NCBI RefSeq assembly: GCF_003259175.1
Contig: NZ_QGOK01000012.1
Coordinates: 62,001 to 126,000 of the forward strand
DNA length: 64,000 nt
Direction: 5' to 3'
Source of the DNA: Marinomonas shanghaiensis
GTDB lineage: Bacteria > Pseudomonadota > Gammaproteobacteria > Pseudomonadales > Marinomonadaceae
Of this stretch, positions 38,232 through 48,504 are shown one piece after another; position 1 is the stretch's first letter, and every line of letters starts with the position of its first letter. Both the position numbers and the translations under genes were made by a program. The notes below the pieces were generated by a model, which had not been told where the DNA came from, did no database searches, and was given only the letters and a program-made list of their open reading frames with translations.

Positions 38232-38258
38232 AAAAAAAGGAGCCAAAAGCTCCTTTTT
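38232..38258 (-). terminator. fabV terminator
   Basis: AAAAAGGAGC and GCTCCTTTTT pair around CAAAA, about 30 bases past the fabV stop, with a U run on the minus strand. The symmetric A/T flanks would allow function on the plus strand too. Confidence 0.8.
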
Positions 38259-38286
38259 AGTTTTTACCGCACAAGACCTAAGACAC

Positions 38287-39489
38287 TTATAGTGTCACAA
38301 CATCAAAGTCCACTTCTGGATTGACATCCGCATCATAGTCGACACCGCCCAAGCCAAAACCAAACAGCTTCAAAAATTCGTCTTTATAAAGTTGATAATC
38401 CGTTTCCGCAAACAAATTAGCATCATTCACTTGCGGCCAAAGCTCACGACAAGCCTGCTGAACGTCTTCACGCAACTCCCAATCATCCAAACGAAGACGA
38501 TTTTTATCATCTGTCAATTCTGCTGGATTATGATTATTGTACAAACGCTCTGAGAACATGCGATAAATCTGATCCATACAACCTTCATGGATACCTTTCT
38601 CACGCATGACTTTGAATACCATCGCCAAATACAAAGGCATAACAGGAATAGCAGAAGAGGCCTGAGTCACAACAGACTTCAACACCGCCACGTTCGCGCC
38701 ACCACCAATCTTAGATAACTGAGCATCAATAGCCGCTGAAGCACGATCTAAATCTTCTTTCGCCTTGCCTAACGCACCATGCCAATAAATCGGCCAAGTA
38801 ATGTCAGAGCCAATATAAGAATAAGCAACGGTACGAGCACCTTCAGCTAAAACACCCGCCTCTTGCAAAGCCGACATCCAAAGTTCCCAGTCTTGACCAC
38901 CCATTACCGTGGTTGTCGCAGCCACTTCTTCTTCTGTTGCAGGCTCAATTTCCGCTTCAATGATCACATCTTTATTCGTATCAATAGCTGTAGAGCGATA
39001 CGGCTGACCAATCGGCTTAAGCACTGAACGAACCACTTCACCAGTATCCGGCATTTTACGAACGGGAGAAGCAAGAGAGTAAACCACCATATCCACTTGA
39101 CCAAGATCCTGCTTAATCAAATCGATAACCGTGTCACGCGCTTCATTAGAGAAAGCATCACCATTGATACTTTTAGCATAAAGACCTTCTTCTTTAGCCA
39201 CCTTGTCGAAAGCCGCGGAGTTATACCAACCCGCTGTTCCAGGTTTCTTATCCGTTCCTGGCTTTTCAAAGAAAACGCCAATAGTCGCCGCGCCAGAACC
39301 GAAAGCCGCTGCAATACGAGAAGACAAGCCATAACCACTTGATGCACCGATTACGAGTACTTTTTTAGGACCGTTTTCAATTGCCCCTTTGCTTTTAGTA
39401 AAAGCAATTTGCTCTCTTACGTTTTGCTCACAACCAACTGGATGTGTTGTTGTACAAATAAATCCGCGAATCTTTGGTTTTATGATCAT
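38287..39489 (-). CDS. fabV: Enoyl-ACP reductase FabV
   Basis: A 400-residue NADH-dependent enoyl-acyl carrier protein reductase performing the last step of each fatty-acid elongation cycle. It belongs to the large SDR-like TER/FabV family: opening [20 protein letters not shown], the cofactor loop [11 protein letters not shown] (48-58) and the catalytic Y235-x8-K244 pair within [14 protein letters not shown]. FabV is intrinsically insensitive to triclosan in Vibrio, Pseudomonas and Burkholderia; that applies here only by family. The gene is monocistronic. Confidence 0.97.
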   Translation of the reverse strand: MIIKPKIRGFICTTTHPVGCEQNVREQIAFTKSKGAIENGPKKVLVIGASSGYGLSSRIAAAFGSGAATIGVFFEKPGTDKKPGTAGWYNSAAFDKVAKEEGLYAKSINGDAFSNEARDTVIDLIKQDLGQVDMVVYSLASPVRKMPDTGEVVRSVLKPIGQPYRSTAIDTNKDVIIEAEIEPATEEEVAATTTVMGGQDWELWMSALQEAGVLAEGARTVAYSYIGSDITWPIYWHGALGKAKEDLDRASAAIDAQLSKIGGGANVAVLKSVVTQASSAIPVMPLYLAMVFKVMREKGIHEGCMDQIYRMFSERLYNNHNPAELTDDKNRLRLDDWELREDVQQACRELWPQVNDANLFAETDYQLYKDEFLKLFGFGLGGVDYDADVNPEVDFDVVTL

Positions 39490-39653
39490 AATATCTTCTC
39501 AACGTCATGTTTTGCTTACGTCTTGCCTGACAATCCCTACAAACGAGGCAGGCAAGACAAATCTGTGCGCCATGATACAATAGCCAGACGAATATGTCCT
39601 GATTCTCGTAAAAATACAGAATCAAAAGCTCACAGAGGTCTCAAGAAATCACC

Positions 39654-40892
39654 GTGCATCTACTTATTATTGGCTACGTCTGGCCTGAACCCAACTCCTC
39701 TGCTGCAGGCAGCAGAATGATGCAACTGATCAACTGCTTTTATAAACAGCAATGGCAAATATCGTTTGCAAGCCCAGCCCAACAAACGGAACACATGGCT
39801 GACTTGTCTCAACTAGGCATCGACGCCGAGCACATAGAACTCAATAAAGCCTCATTTAACACCTACATTTCAAATAAAAAACCCGATGTTGTGATATTTG
39901 ATCGCTTCATGATGGAAGAGCAATTTGGTTGGCGCGTGGAGAAATTCAGTCCAGACTCGCTACGTGTTCTTAATACAGAGGATCTTCATTCATTAAGACA
40001 AGCTAGACACGATGCGATTAAGCAAAATAGACCGTTTGTCATAGAAGCTCTTTACAATGATCATGGCATTCGTGAAATCGCAGCCATTCATCGTTGCGAT
40101 TTAACCTTGATGATTTCCGAAGTCGAGACAAAATTGTTAATCGATGAATTTCACGTACCAGAAACTCACGTATTTCACCTACCCTTTATGCTACCCGCAC
40201 CACAACACACCGACACCTTACCAAGCTTTGAAGAGCGTCAGCACTTCATCAGTATTGGCAATTTTCGCCACGCACCAAACTGGGACGCCGTATTACAGCT
40301 AAAAACAGACATATGGCCAAAGATTCGCAAACGCCTCCCCCACGCTGAAATGCATATTTATGGCGCCTATCCTCCGCCAAAAGCCACCCAACTACACAAT
40401 GCAAAAGAAGGTTTCCTGATAAAAGGCTGGGCTGAAAACGCTCAAAAAGTCATGCAACAAGCGCGACTTTGCTTAGCTCCATTACGCTTTGGCGCAGGTA
40501 TTAAAGGCAAATTGGTGGAAGCTATGCAAATGGGCACACCAAGCATAACTACAACCATTGGCGCAGAAGCCATGAATGGCGCATTCCCATGGAACGGAGT
40601 GATAACGGATGATATAGACACCTTTGTCGACGCTGCTGTTTCCCTCTATGAAGACAAAGAAAGCTGGCTACTGATGCAACAAAATGGCAACAGAATTCTA
40701 CAAGCTCGCTATCAAGCAGAGGAGTGGGAGCCAAAATTAATCAATCGATTAACACTGCAGGTTCAACTGAAGGACAGCTTAAGGAAAAAACATTTCTTGG
40801 GGTTAATGCTGCGACACCACAGCCTAAAAAGCACGCAATACATGTCGCAATGGATAGAACTGAAAAACAAAAATGGAGCGGAACAAGACTAA
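39654..40892 (+). CDS. GT4-family glycosyltransferase
   Basis: A 412-residue GT-B glycosyltransferase. The N-terminal part opens with a Rossmann-like MHLLIIGYVWPEPNSSAAGSRM loop; the C-terminal half has ISIGNFRHAPNWDAV and the nucleotide-sugar site FGAGIKGKLVEAMQMGTP with its conserved glutamate. Sugar donor and acceptor cannot be named; cell-surface polysaccharide is likely. No other polysaccharide gene is nearby. Translation starts at GTG; an AGAGG site is about 15 nt upstream, so the exact start is not certain. It converges with the DUF1289 gene. Confidence 0.88.
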   Translation: MHLLIIGYVWPEPNSSAAGSRMMQLINCFYKQQWQISFASPAQQTEHMADLSQLGIDAEHIELNKASFNTYISNKKPDVVIFDRFMMEEQFGWRVEKFSPDSLRVLNTEDLHSLRQARHDAIKQNRPFVIEALYNDHGIREIAAIHRCDLTLMISEVETKLLIDEFHVPETHVFHLPFMLPAPQHTDTLPSFEERQHFISIGNFRHAPNWDAVLQLKTDIWPKIRKRLPHAEMHIYGAYPPPKATQLHNAKEGFLIKGWAENAQKVMQQARLCLAPLRFGAGIKGKLVEAMQMGTPSITTTIGAEAMNGAFPWNGVITDDIDTFVDAAVSLYEDKESWLLMQQNGNRILQARYQAEEWEPKLINRLTLQVQLKDSLRKKHFLGLMLRHHSLKSTQYMSQWIELKNKNGAEQD

Positions 40893-40904
40893 GAGCTCAA
40901 CGCA

Positions 40905-41099
40905 CTAGCCAGAAACAAAATGACTTTTGGCTTCCCGCTCACGAACTTTTTTCATCACCGCCTGCTGTGAGGCTTTGTTCATACTACCCCATTGACTGAT
41001 TTCTTTACCGGTTCGATAACAACCAACACAAACATCTTCATCATCAAGAAGGCAAACATTAACACAAGGGGATTTAAGCTGAGGTTTTGGCTTAGTCAT
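40905..41099 (-). CDS. DUF1289 small cysteine-rich protein
   Basis: A 64-residue protein with four cysteines in the DUF1289 pattern, C12-x3-C16 and C24-x2-C27 (SPCVNVC, DVCVGCYRTGKEI), followed by a W and a helical tail. The cysteines probably hold a metal or an Fe-S cluster. Function is unknown in the family. It is convergent with the glycosyltransferase, 12 bases apart, and lies downstream of the YeeN-type gene with a terminator between. Confidence 0.9.
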   Translation of the reverse strand: MTKPKPQLKSPCVNVCLLDDEDVCVGCYRTGKEISQWGSMNKASQQAVMKKVREREAKSHFVSG

Positions 41100-41135
41100 T
41101 GTTCATCAACATCTATAAGGGACAGGAAACAAAAA

Positions 41136-41161
41136 GCCTTGGCAGAAAACACCACCAAGGC
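41136..41161 (-). terminator. Terminator-like hairpin after the YeeN-type gene
   Basis: GCCTTGG and CCAAGGC pair around a 12-nt loop, 8 bases past the stop codon; on the minus strand the stem is followed by TTTTTG. Confidence 0.65.
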
Positions 41162-41169
41162 CTTTGATG

Positions 41170-41886
41170 TTAGTATTCAGCGTTATGATAAACGCGCTGA
41201 ACATCGTCCAAATCATTCAAAAGATCCAAGAAACGGTCAAACTGCTCCACTTCTTCACCTTGGATTTCTGTCATATTTTGCGCGACGAACTGAATTTCAT
41301 CGACCTCAAATTCGATATCGCCAAACGCATCGGTCAACGCCGTTTTTGCTTTACTGTAATCAGTATGAGGTGCAAAAACTGTCACTTTACCGTCTTCTAG
41401 CTCAATGTCCGTCACATCCACATCAGCTAACATTAAGGCTTCTAAAACAGCCTCTTCATCTTTACCGGCAAAAACAAAAATGGCGCTGTGGTCAAACATA
41501 TGACTGACACTGCCTTGGCTGCCAATTTTGCACTTCACTTTGTTGAAGCACGTGCGCACATCACCAAAAGTACGGTTTGGGTTATCAGACAAGCAATCCA
41601 CGATAACCATAGTATTACCTGGACCAAAACCTTCGTAGCGAGCTGTGTCGAAATCTTCGCCACCACCACCTTTCGCCTTATCAATCGCTTTGTCGATAAC
41701 GTGAGTTGGCACCTGATCTTTTTTTGCACGATCAATCAGTGAACGCAGTGCCAAATTGCCATTAGGATCAATACCACCGGATTTTGCACAAACATAAATC
41801 TCACGGCCGTACTTACTGTAAACCTTGGCTTTTTGGTCAGACGTTTTTGCCATGGACTCTTTGCGGTTTTGAAAGGCTCTGCCCAT
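41170..41886 (-). CDS. YebC/PmpR family protein, YeeN type
   Basis: A 238-residue protein of the YebC/TACO1 family. It matches the YeeN branch through [60 protein letters not shown] and the closing [10 protein letters not shown]. Members have been described as DNA-binding regulators and, more recently, as translation factors that help with difficult peptides. It is not next to ruvC, where canonical YebC sits, so the main copy is probably elsewhere. Preceded and followed by its own signals, it looks monocistronic. Confidence 0.92.
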   Translation of the reverse strand: MGRAFQNRKESMAKTSDQKAKVYSKYGREIYVCAKSGGIDPNGNLALRSLIDRAKKDQVPTHVIDKAIDKAKGGGGEDFDTARYEGFGPGNTMVIVDCLSDNPNRTFGDVRTCFNKVKCKIGSQGSVSHMFDHSAIFVFAGKDEEAVLEALMLADVDVTDIELEDGKVTVFAPHTDYSKAKTALTDAFGDIEFEVDEIQFVAQNMTEIQGEEVEQFDRFLDLLNDLDDVQRVYHNAEY

Positions 41887-42116
41887 TACATATTCCTATT
41901 TTATAAAGTCTTAAAAGTAAGATTCTAACGTGTCACCCAAAAAGAAGGAACTGCTAGCCAAGCATAAATACGATAAAAAGCCAGCCCAACCCTCACAAAA
42001 TTGCACCAAAGCAAAAAACTGAATCGATATGGACAGCTTACAAGCAAGATAACCGCATAACTCCAGTCACTAACCACACACCAAGAGAGCAATACTCTGC
42101 GAACAAGGGTATCTCG

Positions 42117-43085
42117 TCAGTCACAATCATTGCCACCAGACTGCATTAAACGCTCAAACTGTTGATCTTTTTGTTGCCAAAGATCATTTACCCATTGCTG
42201 AAAAGACGCTCTATACTCTGCGTCGTTTTGATAGTCACCCAGCAAAGCACTGTCAATCGGCATCATCCTGATATGCACCTTGATTACCTTCACCTTGCCA
42301 CAAAGGTAATCAAAAAAGCTCGGAATGCCATTTGGGTAAACGATGGTGACATCAATCAATTTATGTAACTTTCCATCCATGGCGTTTAACGCAAAGGACA
42401 AACCGCCAGCTTTAGGCATAAGAAGGTGTTTATAGTGACTGGATTGTTGATGATGTTTTTCCCCTGTAAATCGAGTCCCTTCTAGAAAATTCATAATAGA
42501 GACAGGAAAGTGCTGGAATTTATCACACGCTCTTTTCGTTACTTCAATGTCTTTTCCCTTCAGTTCAGGCCGTTTTTTTAACAAAGCAGGGCTGTAACGT
42601 TTCATAAAAGGAAACTCTAGTGCCCACCAAGCCAAACCGATAAAAGGCACCCAAATAAGCTCACGTTTTAAAAAGAATTTAAGAAACGGAATACGGCGAT
42701 TAAAAAGTCGCTGCAAAACAAGAATATCAACCCAAGACTGGTGATTGGCCGTAACCATGTACCAGTCATTCAAGACAAAATCTCGCGCCCCAGACACATC
42801 AACCTTCGAACGCCCTAAACAACGCTGATTGATGTTATTAACGCCAATCCAAAATGTCGCGATGCGATCCAACACCACATTGAGTAATGCACGCACCGCG
42901 ACAAACGGCAACACACATTTCAATAGGGCCAACACCATGACGGGCACAAAACAAATCAACGTATTCATAACGATTAAGATGAATGAAGCAGACCCTTTTA
43001 ACGCAGCAAAAACAGGCATAGATAGACTCAAAAATACAAAATTGACGCATAATACTAAAGGAAACCCTTGATTGGAAATCCTCAT
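42117..43085 (-). CDS. Membrane-bound acyltransferase (YihG/PlsC-like)
   Basis: A 322-residue lysophospholipid acyltransferase-family protein. Two hydrophobic N-terminal segments (about 8-28 and 34-56) anchor it in the inner membrane. The acyltransferase motif H-x4-D is H115 to D120 (NHQSWVD), and the second block is FLEGTRFTGEKH. This arrangement is that of E. coli YihG/YihG-like 1-acylglycerol-3-phosphate acyltransferases, which remodel phospholipids. It is divergent from the baeS-like gene. The canonical plsC is probably elsewhere. Confidence 0.88.
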   Translation of the reverse strand: MRISNQGFPLVLCVNFVFLSLSMPVFAALKGSASFILIVMNTLICFVPVMVLALLKCVLPFVAVRALLNVVLDRIATFWIGVNNINQRCLGRSKVDVSGARDFVLNDWYMVTANHQSWVDILVLQRLFNRRIPFLKFFLKRELIWVPFIGLAWWALEFPFMKRYSPALLKKRPELKGKDIEVTKRACDKFQHFPVSIMNFLEGTRFTGEKHHQQSSHYKHLLMPKAGGLSFALNAMDGKLHKLIDVTIVYPNGIPSFFDYLCGKVKVIKVHIRMMPIDSALLGDYQNDAEYRASFQQWVNDLWQQKDQQFERLMQSGGNDCD

Positions 43086-43250
43086 TATTTACACTCGAAC
43101 TAAGTAGCCAGCTTTCACTCAAAAACTGTATAGTAAACAGACGATTAGATTCACTGATAAATGAGTTCAATACGAGTGACAAACTGTCGTTTTTTTAAAT
43201 TTCCTGTTCAACCTCCCGAAGCAGGACATCAAAGGATTTAAGCCCCAACC

Positions 43251-44657
43251 ATGACCATTACCAAAGGGTTAAAGATTCGCCATAAATTATTTGCCGTCTT
43301 TGTTTTGAGTAATATTTTACTCATTGTTTCTATGTGGCAGGTATTTCAATGGAGTTTTGACCGAGGATTTGTGTCCTACGCAACAGAGCGAGATCGTGAC
43401 TTTTTAGAGCAAATGGCAAACCGAACCGCCAATCTCTATATCTACTACGATGATTGGTATTTCTTAGTCCAAGAGAGCCGCATGGAAAATGAGTGGCATC
43501 AAGCCAAACTCGATAATTTGCGTGACCTCATCCCCCCACCAAGCACGCCTAATTTGGATCTCATTTATCCATCACAATATTATCGCCAACGTTTTCTTTT
43601 GTTTGACAGCCAACAAAAACCCATCATTGGCAAAGTACGCTTCACTGATGCCGAAACACATGCTGTTAAGGTTAATAAAAAGATCGTAGGCTATGTGGGA
43701 TTACGCTCCATTAGAGAGCTTGTACAAGATCAAACATTACGATTCGTGCGCCAACAGGGTGAGGCGTTTTTGCTCATATCCGCCTTTATGCTCGCCATTG
43801 CAGCTTTGCTCACATGGCCTTTAGCACAATGGCTAAGTCGACCCATTACATCCATGCAGCAGGCAACCAAAAAGCTGGCAGCAGGAAAGTTTGATACGCG
43901 CATTACCGTGAAAGGCTCTGACGAACTGGCAAAACTAAGCTGTGACTTCAATAACTTGGCGTGCACTTTAGAACATACTAGGGAAGCCCGTAAGCGTTGG
44001 GTTGCCGATACCGCCCATGAGTTAAGAACACCAGTGGCGATCCTGCGAGGTGAAATTGAGGCGATGCAAGACGGCATCATCAAAGTCACGCCCGAAAGCC
44101 TTGCTTCGTTACAGCAAGAAACGCTGCATATCGCGCGCCTAATAGATGACTTAAATCAATTATCCATGCATGATATGGGAAATTTAAGCTATCAAATGGA
44201 AGATACGTCGTTAAACGAGATTATTGAACAGACAGTTCAATCCATGACACTCCCCTTTAATGAGGCTGGCTTAGAATTAGCGTTTGAATATTCGCAAAAA
44301 AGCCCTATTGTTATGAATGGTGATTCGGACCGATTGCATCAGCTTTTTGCGAATTTGATGAATAACTCATTAAAATACACCAACGCACCAGGGAAGCTTA
44401 CTATTAAGCTATCCAAAAAGAATAAAAAAGCCATTATCCTTTTTGAAGATACCGCTCCAGGCGTTGATGATAATGATAAAGACAAGATTTTTGAACAGTT
44501 TTTCCGTGTCGAAAACTCCAGAAACAGGGCAACAGGAGGCAGAGGTTTGGGCCTTGCTATTTGCTCTAATATTGTCGATGGGCATCAGGGTACGATCAGT
44601 GCTTATCACTCCCCAGACGGTGGCTTAGGAATAAGAATAGAATTCCCTTTAAACTAG
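43251..44657 (+). CDS. baeS: BaeS-like sensor histidine kinase
   Basis: A 468-residue inner-membrane sensor kinase. Transmembrane helices lie near 11-35 and 172-194 around a periplasmic domain, then HAMP (about 192-245), the HisKA phospho-acceptor H256 in ADTAHELRTPVAILRGE, and an ATPase domain with N box LMNNSLKYTN and G boxes DTAPGV and GGRGLGLAI. The HisKA region and the HQLSMSD-like NQLSMHD stretch follow E. coli BaeS closely; BaeSR controls envelope-stress and drug-efflux genes. It is followed after 31 bases by its regulator. Orthology to BaeS is likely, the stimulus unknown. Confidence 0.88.
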   Translation: MTITKGLKIRHKLFAVFVLSNILLIVSMWQVFQWSFDRGFVSYATERDRDFLEQMANRTANLYIYYDDWYFLVQESRMENEWHQAKLDNLRDLIPPPSTPNLDLIYPSQYYRQRFLLFDSQQKPIIGKVRFTDAETHAVKVNKKIVGYVGLRSIRELVQDQTLRFVRQQGEAFLLISAFMLAIAALLTWPLAQWLSRPITSMQQATKKLAAGKFDTRITVKGSDELAKLSCDFNNLACTLEHTREARKRWVADTAHELRTPVAILRGEIEAMQDGIIKVTPESLASLQQETLHIARLIDDLNQLSMHDMGNLSYQMEDTSLNEIIEQTVQSMTLPFNEAGLELAFEYSQKSPIVMNGDSDRLHQLFANLMNNSLKYTNAPGKLTIKLSKKNKKAIILFEDTAPGVDDNDKDKIFEQFFRVENSRNRATGGRGLGLAICSNIVDGHQGTISAYHSPDGGLGIRIEFPLN

Positions 44658-44688
44658 TCTCTTAAAATGAATAGGAACGAATAACATT

Positions 44689-45366
44689 ATGAGCAAAGTA
44701 CTGATTATTGAAGATGAACCAAAACTCGCAGAACTCATGGCGGCCTATTTAGATCAAGCGGGCTATGAGCATCATCACCTTGATCGTGGAGACATCGCGG
44801 TTAATTACATCAAGAACAATCAAGTTGATATTATTCTACTGGATTTAATGCTTCCAGGCTTAGATGGTGTTGAGATATGCAAGCAAGTACGCCAGTTCAG
44901 TGGCGTTCCTATCATCATGGTAACGGCAAAAGCAGAAGAAATTGACCGTTTGATTGGCCTAGAAATGGGCGCCGATGATTACGTATGCAAACCATTTAGC
45001 CCTCGCGAAATCGTTGCACGCGTGAAAGCGAACTTGCGCCGCGTTGAATTAGATCAGGCAGAATCACCACGAACAGATGGCTTTGATCTAGATGTTGATC
45101 GTTTGCGTGCGACTTACAAAGGCGATTTAATTGATCTGACAACAGTTGAGTTTCAGCTACTACAACTATTGATCAAAGAACCTGGTCGCGTTTTTGGTCG
45201 AGACCTCATCATGAAAAGCATCTATGCTGACAGCCGTGTTGTAAGTGATCGCACCATAGACAGCCATATTAAGAAATTGCGCAAAAAGATTTCCGCTGTG
45301 GCTCCAGAACTAAATGTGATCCATTCAGTGTATGGCGCAGGCTATCGCTTCGAAAACAACGATTGA
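44689..45366 (+). CDS. baeR: BaeR-like OmpR-family response regulator
   Basis: A 225-residue regulator. The receiver has D9-E10, phospho-acceptor D52, T79 and K101; a winged-helix DNA-binding domain fills about 130-222 with LTTVEFQLLQLL, RDLIMKSIY and DRTIDSHIKKLRKKI. The pairing with the BaeS-like kinase and the shared sequence features support the BaeR assignment. The AEC transporter gene follows 18 bases later and may be a target or simply a passenger of the operon. Confidence 0.88.
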   Translation: MSKVLIIEDEPKLAELMAAYLDQAGYEHHHLDRGDIAVNYIKNNQVDIILLDLMLPGLDGVEICKQVRQFSGVPIIMVTAKAEEIDRLIGLEMGADDYVCKPFSPREIVARVKANLRRVELDQAESPRTDGFDLDVDRLRATYKGDLIDLTTVEFQLLQLLIKEPGRVFGRDLIMKSIYADSRVVSDRTIDSHIKKLRKKISAVAPELNVIHSVYGAGYRFENND

Positions 45367-45383
45367 TTTCTCAGCTCTAAGGA

Positions 45384-46340
45384 ATGGCGTTGAACAACTT
45401 TTTAGACGTACTGGTATTTTCCTTCTCCATTACCATGCCAATATTTTTAATATTGGTGTTAGGAGTTATCCTTTACCGGATACGTATCATCAATGACAAC
45501 TTCATTGATGTTGCCTCAAAATTAGTGTTCAACGTCACGCTCCCTGCCCTACTTTTTATCAGCATTTCCAAAACAAACTTAACCAGCAATACCGATCTGT
45601 CTTTGGTTCTTTATGCCCTAGGGGCCGTCACTCTTACCTACATAGCACTCGAACTGGTACTGTCTATTTGGTTTCCTGACAAAGCGGAGCGTGCTGTTTT
45701 AGTTCAAGGTGCTTTTCGCTCTAATATGGGCATTATTGGTTTAGCTTATTGTATCAATGCCTACGGCAATGACGTTTTTGCCGTGGCGTCCGTGTATTTA
45801 GGTGGCGTCACCATATTGTTCAATATATTGTCCGTAATCGGTTTGAGCCGTGCCTTGGGGACAAACCCCAACGCGACCAGCATTTTAAAAGGAATAGCCA
45901 AAAATCCGCTCATCATTGCCATTTTAGCGGCTTTTGCTGCCTCTATGACAGGCTTGTCCCTGCCTTCTACCCTATACAAGGCCGGTGATTATTTTGCACA
46001 AATGACCTTACCCTTGGCCTTACTTTGCGCTGGCGCATCACTGAATTTTAGTTCATTAAAAAATGGCATGAAGGGCGCCATCGTGGCTTCAATAGGAAAA
46101 CTACTATTTATTCCTTTTGCACTGACTTTTGGGGGCTATTTATTAGGTTATCGCGGCATGGAGCTCGGGGTACTTTTTTTAATGTCATCCGCTCCAACCG
46201 CCTCTGCGAGTTACATTATGGTTCGCGCTATGAAGGGTAACTCAGCGCTGGCTGCAAACATTATTGTTATTACAACCATCGCCTCCTTGCTTAGTACCAG
46301 CATAGGGGTGACTTTGCTAAGAAGCTTTGGTCTAATCTAA
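45384..46340 (+). CDS. AEC (auxin efflux carrier) family transporter
   Basis: A 318-residue membrane protein with about ten hydrophobic helices and the AEC marks NVTLPALLF and FRSNMGIIGLAYC in the N-terminal half, and LPLALLCAGASL and SSAPTASASYIM in the second. Relatives export malonate, auxin-like acids or other carboxylates; the substrate cannot be read from sequence. AAGGA touches the ATG at 45384 but lies 6 nt before an in-frame TTG at 45390, so the true start may be the latter. It closes the baeSR operon and precedes dctBD by 85 bases. Confidence 0.88.
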   Translation: MALNNFLDVLVFSFSITMPIFLILVLGVILYRIRIINDNFIDVASKLVFNVTLPALLFISISKTNLTSNTDLSLVLYALGAVTLTYIALELVLSIWFPDKAERAVLVQGAFRSNMGIIGLAYCINAYGNDVFAVASVYLGGVTILFNILSVIGLSRALGTNPNATSILKGIAKNPLIIAILAAFAASMTGLSLPSTLYKAGDYFAQMTLPLALLCAGASLNFSSLKNGMKGAIVASIGKLLFIPFALTFGGYLLGYRGMELGVLFLMSSAPTASASYIMVRAMKGNSALAANIIVITTIASLLSTSIGVTLLRSFGLI

Positions 46341-46424
46341 TTCACTAAGCGCTTTACAAAATCATGGCCATTATCAATATTATGTAAAAAAACAAAACCA
46401 TAATAAAAAGCCAGCGAGATTTTT

Positions 46425-48503
46425 TTGATTTCACAGTTCCGTAAACATCGTCTCTTTTTTCTGTCGTTTGGGTGCACCCTATTAACGGCGCTGTTTTTTC
46501 TCGTCAACAGCGTCGCCTATCAGGTACTGATTATTGACAAGCATTCGCAGGGACAAGACCAACTCCTCAGTTATGTGATTGAGCTTCGTAACGAACTAAA
46601 AAACTACCATATATTGCCTTATGCTTTAGCGGACAATCCCACCTTGCTAAGTTTTATGAATAACCCTAAAGACAAAGCACTCACACAGAGACTACAGCGC
46701 CAATTAGAAGACTTAACACATGTATCTAAGACACAGGATTGGTTTATTCTTTCAGCCCAAGGCGATCTGCTTGTTTCGAGTGAACAGTCACCTAACTTTG
46801 ACTTAGACGACTACTTCAGCAAAGAAAATCTCACTAATGTATTAAAAGAGCAACAAGGCGAATACATACTTGTTTCGGGTTACAGCCCTACACACTCCAA
46901 ATCGGCCCACCTTGTACTGGCGCCTGTTTACACCGCTGCCGGATTAGCGGGTGCTGTTGCGGTTCGGATTAATGTCAGCAATTTGATTGAACGCTGGAAC
47001 CTTTTAGACGATCTGGTGGTGATGACAGACCAAAACAGCCTGCTATTTTTAGCCAGCAAATTGAATGGCCTTTTAGTCAGCAACTGGCTAGACAATCACA
47101 CAGACATTGAGTTTTTCAACAACACCCGTTCTAAAGTTTACCACCTAAAAGATGAAAACTACTTGCTGCAAAATGTCACTCTCGATGACCTTAAATGGCA
47201 AATCCACTATTTATCTAATCTCAAAGGCATTCATAAAAAAGCACAAAACATTGCTTTTATCAGCCTAGGCGTCTTTGCGTTAATTTTTCTTTTCTGGCTT
47301 TATCGTCGTGAACGCGCCTTGAAAATTGCCTCCAAACTTGAAAACGAAATTCTCATAGCAAACAGCGCCCAACAGCAACGCGTTTTGATTGAAAACACAC
47401 ACGTAGGACTCTTGCAACTGACAAAACACGGTGAAATATCCTTCGTTAACCCAATGGGAATACGCTATTTTGGCCAAAGAACACAACTTAATACACATTA
47501 TCTCTACGAGTTTTTACCCGATTGCCCAGACAATCAAACCGCTTTATCTTTTTTAAAATCGCTAAAAAACCACGAATTAAACAACACACAAAAAAGTAAC
47601 TTGCTAGAGCAAGAAGTGGTTTTACAAAAAGACAACGGCCTGTTTTTTCCCGCACTTTTGTCTGTTTCTTCTTTGAAGTGGAGCGGTTCACAAGGCTATC
47701 TGGTTACTTTACTCGACATTAGTAAACGCAAAAAAGCAGAGCTGAATTTACTGGAGGCCAACACCCGTCTGGAAGAGCGAGTATTGGAAAGAACAAAAGC
47801 CCTAGAAGTGGCACAAAAGGAATTGTTAAGAACAGAAAAGCTGGCGGCCATAGGGCAGATGTCAACGGCAATAGCACATGAACTCAACCAACCACTCACG
47901 GGTATCAGAACACTGGTTTACACAGCAGAACTGTTGTTAAAACGTCAACAAGCAGAGCAAGCACTGAGGACACTTATTGATTTAGAGTCCCTCGTCGTCA
48001 GAATGCAAAAGCTCACCAGCGAATTAAAAGTGCTCGCGTATCGAAGACCTGAACAACTTGCACCAACCTCTATTAAAGACTCTATCAGCAAAGCCATAGC
48101 AAGCCTTGGTGATGACGCACAAGACATTGATTGGCACATCACGCTTAACAACACCGACACAGTGATGGCGGAGCCCACCAGACTAGAGAGAATATTTGCA
48201 AATCTCATCAGTAATTCAATACAAGCTTGCTCTGAACTTAAAATCACTCCTCGTATTCGAATATCTTTACAAGTACAGCATGACAAAGTAACCCTTTGTT
48301 ATCAGGACAATGGTCCAGGCATAGAAAAAACCAAACTGTCTCATATTTTCGAACCCTTCTTTACCACCAAACCAATTGGCAAAGGTTTAGGGCTTGGACT
48401 TGCCATCAGTGCAAACTTAGCCAAAGATATGAACGGAACACTGACAGCGAACCACAACGATGAATCGCAGCTGGTCTTCCACTTAACACTGCTAAAGGCT
48501 TAA
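46425..48503 (+). CDS. dctB: DctB-type C4-dicarboxylate sensor kinase
   Basis: A 692-residue sensor kinase with a membrane helix at about 10-33, a long periplasmic double-PAS/Cache sensor (about 38-270), a second helix near 275-293, a cytosolic PAS (about 315-435), a coiled coil and the kinase core: H485 in STAIAHELNQPLTGIR, N box ANLISNSIQAC, G boxes YQDNGPGI and GKGLGLGLAI. The sensor design and the ELNQPL phospho-site are those of DctB, which detects succinate, fumarate and malate. The start is TTG. The gene is followed one base later by dctD. No dctA or dctPQM is seen in the window. Confidence 0.87.
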   Translation: MISQFRKHRLFFLSFGCTLLTALFFLVNSVAYQVLIIDKHSQGQDQLLSYVIELRNELKNYHILPYALADNPTLLSFMNNPKDKALTQRLQRQLEDLTHVSKTQDWFILSAQGDLLVSSEQSPNFDLDDYFSKENLTNVLKEQQGEYILVSGYSPTHSKSAHLVLAPVYTAAGLAGAVAVRINVSNLIERWNLLDDLVVMTDQNSLLFLASKLNGLLVSNWLDNHTDIEFFNNTRSKVYHLKDENYLLQNVTLDDLKWQIHYLSNLKGIHKKAQNIAFISLGVFALIFLFWLYRRERALKIASKLENEILIANSAQQQRVLIENTHVGLLQLTKHGEISFVNPMGIRYFGQRTQLNTHYLYEFLPDCPDNQTALSFLKSLKNHELNNTQKSNLLEQEVVLQKDNGLFFPALLSVSSLKWSGSQGYLVTLLDISKRKKAELNLLEANTRLEERVLERTKALEVAQKELLRTEKLAAIGQMSTAIAHELNQPLTGIRTLVYTAELLLKRQQAEQALRTLIDLESLVVRMQKLTSELKVLAYRRPEQLAPTSIKDSISKAIASLGDDAQDIDWHITLNNTDTVMAEPTRLERIFANLISNSIQACSELKITPRIRISLQVQHDKVTLCYQDNGPGIEKTKLSHIFEPFFTTKPIGKGLGLGLAISANLAKDMNGTLTANHNDESQLVFHLTLLKA

Positions 48504-48504
48504 T

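Noticed and set aside
40992-41507. 171-codon plus-strand frame across the DUF1289 and YeeN-type genes
   Set aside because: It runs antisense through both conserved genes and reads as low-complexity basic sequence.
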